This document shows positions 58,277 to 64,000 of a stretch of 64,000 nucleotides of DNA, piece by piece. The stretch's first letter is position 1. Every line of letters begins with the position of its first letter. Origin of the DNA: Bradyrhizobiaceae bacterium (GTDB taxonomy: Bacteria > Pseudomonadota > Alphaproteobacteria > Rhizobiales > Xanthobacteraceae); NCBI GenBank assembly GCA_020544565.1, contig CP078014.1, positions 3,412,016-3,476,015 of the forward strand, given 5' to 3'. The notes under the pieces were generated by a model. The model had not been told where the DNA came from. It did not search any database and worked only from the letters and a program-made list of their open reading frames with translations. The position numbers and the translations under genes are program-made.

Positions 58277-59098
58277 ATGACCAAAAGCGTATGGATTCAC
58301 GAGCTCACCTGGCCGGATATCGCCGAATACCTGAAGTCGGAGAGCATCGCTCTGGTGCCGATCGGAGCGACCGAGCAGCATGGTCCGCATACCCCGCTTA
58401 TGGTCGATACCGCCTGGGCCAGCGACGTCTCCGAAGCCGTGGCCAAACAGGAAAAAGTGCTGGTGGCTCCGCCCATGCACATCGGCTGGTCGCCGCATCA
58501 TCTCGGTTATCCCGGTGGCATCACCTTTCGCCCCGAAACGCTGACGCAGGTGGCGGTCGATATCGGCGAGAGCCTGCTGTCTCACGGCTTCCGCAAGATC
58601 ATCTTCGTCAACGGCAACCGGGTCGCGAACCTGCCGCCGCTTCAGATCGCCATGGCCAAGCTGCGGTTCAAAACCGGCGCGTATGTGGCCATCATCGATA
58701 CCCATCTCATCGCCCGCAAGGAAGTGTGCGAGGCGGCCGGCAATCGCCGCGATGCCTCGCATCATGCCGGGCTCGTCGAAACGTCCTTCATGCTGCACGC
58801 CCATCCGGAGCTGGTGCGGACCGACAAGATCGCCGCCCTGCCGGACCATGATGTGCCCGAGTTCGCAAGCAACATCCCGATGGACCCGCCGCTCGATCAG
58901 AACGTTGCGTTTTGCCAGCCCACCGCGGCGGAGTTCTACAAGCGCACCGGCGGGATCGGCACCTATTCAAGCCCGGCCGGCGCCTCCGCCGAGATCGGTC
59001 GCGCCGTGCTTGACGTGACGATCAAGCGGGCGGCGCAGTTCGTCGCCCAGGTCAAGACGATCGAGGTCAATTGCGAGCGGTGCCCGATCCCGGTCTGA
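58277..59098 (+). CDS. creatininase-family amidohydrolase
   Basis: A 273-residue hydrolase of the creatininase family (cyclic amide or formamide hydrolysis at a two-metal site). Metal ligands E33, H35 and D44 are in place (GATEQHGPHTPLMVD), and ETSFMLHAHP is present. The family motif NGHGGN, whose His binds metal, reads NGNRVAN (112-118), so one ligand position is Asn. Either the metal site is rearranged or the enzyme belongs to a diverged branch. It lies 25 bases after the ferredoxin gene, inside the redox operon; it probably opens an amide or lactam ring made or consumed by the flavoprotein. The substrate is unknown. Confidence 0.82.
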   Translation: MTKSVWIHELTWPDIAEYLKSESIALVPIGATEQHGPHTPLMVDTAWASDVSEAVAKQEKVLVAPPMHIGWSPHHLGYPGGITFRPETLTQVAVDIGESLLSHGFRKIIFVNGNRVANLPPLQIAMAKLRFKTGAYVAIIDTHLIARKEVCEAAGNRRDASHHAGLVETSFMLHAHPELVRTDKIAALPDHDVPEFASNIPMDPPLDQNVAFCQPTAAEFYKRTGGIGTYSSPAGASAEIGRAVLDVTIKRAAQFVAQVKTIEVNCERCPIPV

Positions 59099-59139
59099 TC
59101 ACGGGATAGCGTTCTCTCGAATCGTCGAAGAGGTTGATG

Positions 59140-60486
59140 ATGAGTGATACGGCCAGCGGCGCCACACTGAGGTTTGCGATCGTCGGAGCGGGACCGGCCG
59201 GGTTCTACACGGCCGAAGCGCTGAGCGCGCAATGCCCGGGATGCCGGATCGATATCATCGAGCGTCTTCCGACGCCTTACGGACTGGTACGGTCGGGGGT
59301 CGCGCCCGATCATCAGTCGACCAAGACGATCGAGGAGACGTTCGAGCAGATCGCGCGGCAGCCGAACGTGCAGCTTGTGGGCAATGTCGAGGTCGATCGC
59401 GATGTGTCCCTGGACGAATTGCGCGGCTTCTATGACGCCATCGTTCTCGCCAGCGGATCGCCCCATGATGCGCCGCTGGATGTGCCGGGCGCGCATCTGC
59501 GCGGCGTTTTCGGCGCGTCGGCGTTCGTGGGCTGGTACAACGCACATCCGGATCATGCCGGGCTTGCGCCGGACCTCGATCACGGCGGAGCCGTGATCAT
59601 CGGCAATGGAAACGTCGCTATCGACGTCGCGCGGGTTCTGTCGAAGCCCGTCGATGCCCTGACCACGAGCGACATCGCCCATCACGCGCTGGGGGCGCTG
59701 GAAACATCCGGGATCGCGGATACCTATATCGTGGGGCGGCGCGGCGCGCTCGACGCTAAGTTCACCACCGCCGAATTGCGCGAACTGGGGGAACTGGACG
59801 ATGTCGTCGCGGTGGCGGACCCCGGCCAGATTCCGGGTGCGGTCGGGGACGATCTGCCGGCGCGCGAGCGCAGAATCAAGGCCAAGAACCTCGAATGCCT
59901 GCAGGCTTTCGCCAAGGCGGATCCGGAATCAAAAGCCCGTCGGATTCATCTTCGCTTCAATTCGATGCCGGTTGCGATTCTCGGGCGGGATCGGGTCGAA
60001 GGCATTCGTTTCGAGCGCACGACGCTCGTCGACGGCAAGGTCGTCGGCGACGGGACGACCTATGATATTCCCTGCGGCCTCGTAGTGTCGGCGATCGGCT
60101 ATCGTGCCAAAGCGATCGGGGGGCTGGAATTGTCCGCCTCCGGCGACCGGCTGGTCAATGACGAGGGGCGCATCGATGCGCAGCTCTATGTCGTCGGATG
60201 GTTGCGGCGAGGGCCGTCCGGAAAAATCGGAACCAATCGCGGTGACGGCGAGGCGATCGCCGAGCGGATCGGGCAGGAGATCGCGCCCGCAGGGAAGCCC
60301 GGATTTGACGGCCTGAGACAGCTTCTGATGGCGCGCGGCGTGAAGTGGACCGGTTTTTCGGACTGGAAGACGATCGAGGCGGCTGAGAAAGCGGCGGCGC
60401 GGACAGGTGCGCCCCGGCAAAAATTCGCTTCGGTGGCAGACATGCTCGGTCTCTGCGCGCCGGCCTCTCAGGCGGCGTCCGCCTGA
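59140..60486 (+). CDS. FprA-type ferredoxin-NADP+ reductase
   Basis: A 448-residue FAD enzyme of the adrenodoxin-reductase/FprA family: FAD-binding AIVGAGPAGFYTAEAL, the family signature PTPYGLVRSGVAPDHQSTK, the NADP fold VIIGNGNVAIDVARVL and the C-terminal WLRRGPSGKIGTNRGD. It would supply or accept electrons for the ferredoxin from the same operon. ATG 59140 has AAGAGG six bases upstream; ATG 59137 is one codon before it. Last gene of the operon, followed by a hairpin. Confidence 0.92.
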   Translation: MSDTASGATLRFAIVGAGPAGFYTAEALSAQCPGCRIDIIERLPTPYGLVRSGVAPDHQSTKTIEETFEQIARQPNVQLVGNVEVDRDVSLDELRGFYDAIVLASGSPHDAPLDVPGAHLRGVFGASAFVGWYNAHPDHAGLAPDLDHGGAVIIGNGNVAIDVARVLSKPVDALTTSDIAHHALGALETSGIADTYIVGRRGALDAKFTTAELRELGELDDVVAVADPGQIPGAVGDDLPARERRIKAKNLECLQAFAKADPESKARRIHLRFNSMPVAILGRDRVEGIRFERTTLVDGKVVGDGTTYDIPCGLVVSAIGYRAKAIGGLELSASGDRLVNDEGRIDAQLYVVGWLRRGPSGKIGTNRGDGEAIAERIGQEIAPAGKPGFDGLRQLLMARGVKWTGFSDWKTIEAAEKAAARTGAPRQKFASVADMLGLCAPASQAASA

Positions 60487-60506
60487 GCTGTTTGATCCCG
60501 AAATTT

Positions 60507-60547
60507 GATAGCGCATTGTTGTCCCATGAATGAAGGGATGCGCTATC
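60507..60547. terminator. hairpin after the redox operon
   Basis: GATAGCGCA (60507-60515) pairs with TGCGCTATC (60539-60547), with an inner TCCC/GGGA pairing. No T tract follows, so it is a possible rho-dependent or processing-related 3' structure. Confidence 0.45.
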
Positions 60548-60614
60548 GGCCAGGTTGTCGCGGTTGGTTTCGATCCGCGTCCTGCCGAACCTGGGATAAC
60601 CACCGCAGAGCGTC

Positions 60615-60862
60615 ATGCTGCTCCAGCCGACGGCCATCGACAGGCTGGAGGCCGGAAATTCGGTTGCGGTGAGAGGGCGCGTCGCCGAGGTCTGTGGCAG
60701 CACGTTCGTTCTCGACGACGGTACCGGTCGCGCCTGATTGATTTCGGACCGCAGCAAGGATACCGACGCCGTCACCAAGGGAAAAGCCCTGACATTCAGA
60801 GCCGGTTCGACCGTCGAATCGTGCACGTCCGGATCGCATACCGACGGCCGCAATAAGGCCTT
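60615..60862 (+). pseudogene. frameshifted OB-fold gene remnant
   Basis: Pieces of a small OB-fold protein lie in order but in different frames: AVRGRVAEVCGSTFVLDDGT then GRA and a stop at 60735 (frame of ATG 60615), ALIDFGPQQ and later RFDRRIVHVRIAYR in a second frame, and VTKGKALTFRAG in the first again. Together they match the usual order of such domains (beta-barrel start, xDFGP, VxxGxxLTxRGRFDxxxVxVRxI). At least two indels have destroyed it. The rest of the 610-base gap 60487-61096 shows no gene; short open frames on the minus strand are not convincing. Confidence 0.5.
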
Positions 60863-61096
60863 CGATGCTTCCCGCGGCCGCCCCCTCGATGCATCTGCTC
60901 GCCGCGACGGGCAGAAGCTCTGCCACCGCCGCCGGGCCGGTGAGCGATGTGATCGGGTCGGACGACCTTTGTGAAAAGCAGAACCCGGTATCATATGAGC
61001 ACCGCAGAGTGTCCGGTCCGGTCATTTGCGTCTGCGTGCGCCGCTTCACGGCGCAGATATTCCGGTGATCGCCGGGAACTTTCTCGTTCCGCGTTT

Positions 61097-62374
61097 ATGA
61101 TGAGAGCGCCAATGGCCGACGGCAAGGCAAACAGCGAAAGAGCGTTGCGCCCGCTGCTGGCGCTGAACTTCTTCATGGCGGATATGCAGGCCGGGATCGG
61201 TCCGTTTCTCGGCGTGTTTCTGCTTGCGCATGGCTGGCAGAGCGGCTGGATCGGGACGGTGATGACGGCGGGGGGCGTCGCGGGCATGCTGATGACGACG
61301 CCGGCCGGCGCCCTGATCGATGCCACGCGCAGCAAGAAGTTGTTCGTCATCATCCCCGGCATCTGCACGGTCGCCGCTTCCGGCCTTGTGCTGCTGTCGC
61401 AGGAGTTCTGGCTGGTGGCCGCTTCTCAGGTCGCCACCGCCATTGCCGGCGCGGCGATCGGTCCCGCCGTCGCCGGCATCACCCTCGGCATCGTGCGCCA
61501 GGCCGGCTTCAATCGGCAGAATGGTCGCAATCAAGCCTTCAATCACGCAGGCAACATGGTGGGAGCCGCGCTCTCCGGCTTTGTCGGCTGGGTCTATGGT
61601 TTCACGGCGGTGTTCTGGCTTGCCGCGCTGTTCGGCGTCCTCTCCATCATGTCGGTGCTGATGATCCCGCGCGATGCCATCGACGACGACGCGGCGCGCG
61701 GGCTCGCGCATGAGCCCGACGGCGGCCAGCATCCCCGCGGCCTGCAGGTGCTGGTCGAGTGCAAGCCGTTGCTGATCCTTGCAGCGGCTTTGCTGTTCTT
61801 CCATCTGGGAAACGCGGCGATGCTTCCGCTTTACGGGCTTGCCGTCGTCGCCAACAACCAGGCCGATCCGGCCAGCTTCGTCGCCACGACCATCGTGATT
61901 GCCCAGGGCGTCATGATCCTGACGTCGCTGGTCGCGATGCGCATGGCCGAGAAGGAAGGCTATTGGCTGGTGCTGCTGATCTCGTTCATGGCACTGCCGG
62001 TCCGCGGCGTCATCGCGGCATGGCTGCTGAACCGCTGGGGCGTCTATCCTGTGCAGATCCTCGACGGCATCGGGGCCGGGCTGCAGAGCGTCGCGGTGCC
62101 GGGTCTGGTCGCGAGGATCCTCGACGGCACCGGGCGCATCAACGCAGGCCAGGGCGCGGTCATGACCGTTCAGGGCATCGGCGCGTCGCTCAGCCCGGCG
62201 ATCGGCGGCTGGATCGCACAGGAGTTCGGCTATGGGCCGATGTTCGTCATTCTCGGCGCGTTCGCCACGGTGTCGGTCGCGCTCTGGATCGTCTTCGCGC
62301 CACTGCTCAGGCCCGCCTGCGCTGCCAAACCTCAGGTGAACGAAACAACATCCCCCGCCGCAGGTCTTGCCTGA
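61097..62374 (+). CDS. MFS transporter
   Basis: A 425-residue, twelve-helix major facilitator protein. The first helix pair reads LLALNFFMADMQAGIGPFLG, the loop 2-3 motif is GALIDATRSKKLFV, and a central charged loop (about 190-220, DDDAARGLAHEPDGGQHPRG) separates the halves. The substrate is unknown. ATG 61097 is used; ATG 61112 is equally possible. The frame extends upstream, but without membrane-protein character. The stop overlaps the next gene by one base (TGATG). Confidence 0.87.
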   Translation: MMRAPMADGKANSERALRPLLALNFFMADMQAGIGPFLGVFLLAHGWQSGWIGTVMTAGGVAGMLMTTPAGALIDATRSKKLFVIIPGICTVAASGLVLLSQEFWLVAASQVATAIAGAAIGPAVAGITLGIVRQAGFNRQNGRNQAFNHAGNMVGAALSGFVGWVYGFTAVFWLAALFGVLSIMSVLMIPRDAIDDDAARGLAHEPDGGQHPRGLQVLVECKPLLILAAALLFFHLGNAAMLPLYGLAVVANNQADPASFVATTIVIAQGVMILTSLVAMRMAEKEGYWLVLLISFMALPVRGVIAAWLLNRWGVYPVQILDGIGAGLQSVAVPGLVARILDGTGRINAGQGAVMTVQGIGASLSPAIGGWIAQEFGYGPMFVILGAFATVSVALWIVFAPLLRPACAAKPQVNETTSPAAGLA

Positions 62375-63633
62375 TGCTTGACGCCAACACCGTAACCTGG
62401 GGCATCGCAGGCCTTGCCACCTTCGGGGTCATCGCGCGCCCGTGGCATCTGCCGGAATACATCTGGGCCGTCACCGGCGCCGTGCTGCTGGTCGCGTTTG
62501 ACCTCCTGCCGTGGCGGGACGCGATGATGGCCGCGGGCAAAGGCACCGATGTCTATTTCTTTCTGGTCGGGATGATGCTGCTCGCCGAGGTGGCACGGAA
62601 GGAAGGTTTGTTCGACTGGCTTGCGCAGCAGGCCGTCGGACATTCGCGCGGTTCGGCGGCCCGACTGTTCGCGATCGTCTATGGGGTCGGCACGCTCGTC
62701 ACCATCTTCCTGTCGAACGACGCGACCGCCGTCGTCCTGACGCCCGCGGTCTATGCCGCAACCCGCGCCGCCAGGGTCGAGCCGCTGCCATATCTGTTTG
62801 CCTGCGCATTCATCGCCAACGCCGCGAGCTTCGTGCTGCCGATATCGAACCCGGCCAACCTGGTGGTGTTCGGCGAGCGGATGCCGCCGCTGCTGGAATG
62901 GTTGCGATATTTCGCATTGCCTTCGGTGACGGCGATCGTTGTCACGTTCATCGTGCTCCGCATCAGCCAGCGGGATAACCTTCGCGGCAACATCGACAGC
63001 GCGAGCGACCAAAACGTGGCGCTCACGCCAATGGCGGCGCTCGCCGCCGCCGGCATCGGCGCGACCGCGATCGTGCTGCTCGCCTCGTCGGCGCTCGGCA
63101 TGGATCTCGGCCTGCCGACCTTTGCCTGCGGAGTGGCGGTCGCCGCAATCGTCCTGCTGGTGACCCGTCAGTCGCCGGCCGCGGTCGTCCGCGACATCTC
63201 CTGGTCGGTGCTACCCCTCGTCGCCGGGCTGTTTATCCTGGTGGAAGGTCTCAATCGCACGGGCGTGATTCCGGCCCTTGCGGAGGAATTGAAGCGAGCC
63301 GCCGCTCTTTCGCCGCACGCGACGGCCTGGGGAGCCGGCATCATTACCGCGATCGCCTCGAACCTCATCAACAACCTGCCGATGGGGCTGATCGCCGCGA
63401 CGACGACGCAAGCCGCGCAGTCATCGCTCCATGTCACCGGCGCCGTGTTGATCGGCATCGATCTCGGGCCGAACCTTTCGGTCACGGGGTCTCTCGCCAC
63501 GATCCTGTGGCTGATCGCGCTGCGCCGGGAGGGCGAGCACGTCGGCGCGCTCCGCTTCCTCAAACTGGGCATTCTGGTGATGCCGCCCGCCTTGATCCTG
63601 TCATTGCTCGCGCTCGCGTTGACGGCGCCGTAA
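62374..63633 (+). CDS. ArsB/ion-transporter-superfamily permease
   Basis: A 419-residue inner-membrane protein resembling ArsB arsenite permeases and related ion-transporter members: WHLPEYIWAVTGAVLLV, YFFLVGMMLLAEVARKEGLF, TIFLSNDATAVVLTPAVYA, NAASFVLPISNPANLVVF, and the second-half repeat IASNLINNLPMG, GIDLGPNLSVTGSLATILWL. The DATAVVLTP and SNPANL motifs are those of ArsB. No arsR or arsC is nearby, and coupling to an MFS gene is unusual for arsenic resistance, so an organic or other anion is possible. Confidence 0.85.
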   Translation: MLDANTVTWGIAGLATFGVIARPWHLPEYIWAVTGAVLLVAFDLLPWRDAMMAAGKGTDVYFFLVGMMLLAEVARKEGLFDWLAQQAVGHSRGSAARLFAIVYGVGTLVTIFLSNDATAVVLTPAVYAATRAARVEPLPYLFACAFIANAASFVLPISNPANLVVFGERMPPLLEWLRYFALPSVTAIVVTFIVLRISQRDNLRGNIDSASDQNVALTPMAALAAAGIGATAIVLLASSALGMDLGLPTFACGVAVAAIVLLVTRQSPAAVVRDISWSVLPLVAGLFILVEGLNRTGVIPALAEELKRAAALSPHATAWGAGIITAIASNLINNLPMGLIAATTTQAAQSSLHVTGAVLIGIDLGPNLSVTGSLATILWLIALRREGEHVGALRFLKLGILVMPPALILSLLALALTAP

Positions 63634-63672
63634 CGTCACCAGGTATCGACGAAAGGCATTCCTATCGGAAAG

Positions 63673-64000
63673 TCAGATTCTGGGGTCGACGAAGTTGGGC
63701 GCGCGATTCTCCAGGTTGGCCCTGACGGCCTCGATCTGATTTGGCGACCCGAGCAGATTGCGCTGTTCCTCGGTTTCCATGGCGAGACCGGCGGCCGCAT
63801 CGCAGGTGACGGCCTCGTTAAGCAACCGTTTGATGGCGCGGATCGCGTCCGGGCTACGCTCTGCGATCTCCTGGGAAGTGGCCATTGCCGCGGCCAACGG
63901 ATCGGCCTCCAGCCGCGTCGCGAAGCCGTAGGCCAGCGCTTCCTCGGCGGAAAAGACGCGCGCGGTGTAAGTCAATTCACGCACGACATCCTCGCGGGCC
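63673..64000 (-). CDS. enoyl-CoA hydratase/isomerase family protein, C-terminal part
   Basis: The C-terminal 108 residues of a crotonase-fold protein; the gene runs leftward and its start lies beyond the window. The visible part, ELTYTARVFSAEEALAYGFA, then AERSPDAIRAIKRLLNEA and a C-terminus ending APNFVDPRI, is the standard trimerisation/C-terminal region of enoyl-CoA hydratases. The catalytic glutamates would be upstream. Substrate unknown; could belong to acyl-CoA or aromatic degradation. Confidence 0.85.
   Translation of the reverse strand, partial: AREDVVRELTYTARVFSAEEALAYGFATRLEADPLAAAMATSQEIAERSPDAIRAIKRLLNEAVTCDAAAGLAMETEEQRNLLGSPNQIEAVRANLENRAPNFVDPRI

Noticed and set aside
60543..61049. 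168-residue minus-strand frame after the redox operon
   Set aside because: It runs through the OB-fold remnant on the other strand and shows no protein-like pattern.

Overview
The window reads as chromosomal DNA of an alphaproteobacterium of the Bradyrhizobium / Rhodopseudomonas / Afipia group (Nitrobacteraceae). This rests on the high GC, the gene order sucA-sucB-SDR-lpdA ... xerC / priA ... atpHAGDC, the dense rhizobial-type intergenic palindromes and the flavour of the proteins; no species is assigned.

Positions 1-33131 are a conserved housekeeping backbone. They hold the 2-oxoglutarate dehydrogenase genes (sucA truncated by the window edge, sucB, an interposed short-chain dehydrogenase, lpdA), xerC and priA divergently, an IS30-family insertion sequence dropped into an intergenic repeat, an RlpA-like gene and the F1 ATP synthase operon atpHAGDC. 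A long leftward run follows: rppH, polysaccharide deacetylase, ctpA, envC-like, rlmH, rsfS, nadD, proA, proB, obgE. Then come a tandem pair of DMT exporters, a GNAT acetyltransferase and rpmA/rplU.

Positions 33418-37260 are a transition zone: a ROK-type sugar-kinase-like protein whose two lobes appear in swapped (circularly permuted) order, tRNA-Ser(CGA), a two-gene membrane-protein unit, an XRE regulator and a frameshifted remnant of a helicase plus HEPN-like gene. This looks like the residue of a tRNA-associated island.

Positions 37291-49370 form a self-contained selenocysteine module: a Tat-exported formate dehydrogenase (alpha subunit with in-frame UGA and a recognisable SECIS hairpin, FeS beta subunit, cytochrome b gamma subunit), FdhE, SelA, a Sel1-repeat protein, SelB, tRNA-Sec, two small unrecognised proteins and SelD. 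The tRNA-Sec gene lies inside the 3' end of the selB reading frame, which stays open through it and overlaps the next start codon.

Positions 50132-63633 look like a catabolic locus: a branched-chain-amino-acid-type ABC importer (five genes), a divergent GntR/FCD regulator, and an operon for an unusual FAD oxidoreductase of the SdhA/FrdA/AprA class, a single-domain 2Fe-2S protein, a seven-iron ferredoxin, a creatininase-family hydrolase and an FprA-type ferredoxin-NADP reductase, followed by MFS and ArsB-type transporters. Together they suggest uptake of an unidentified small molecule and its NADPH-ferredoxin-linked redox conversion plus hydrolysis. I do not recognise the pathway. The window ends inside a leftward enoyl-CoA hydratase-family gene.
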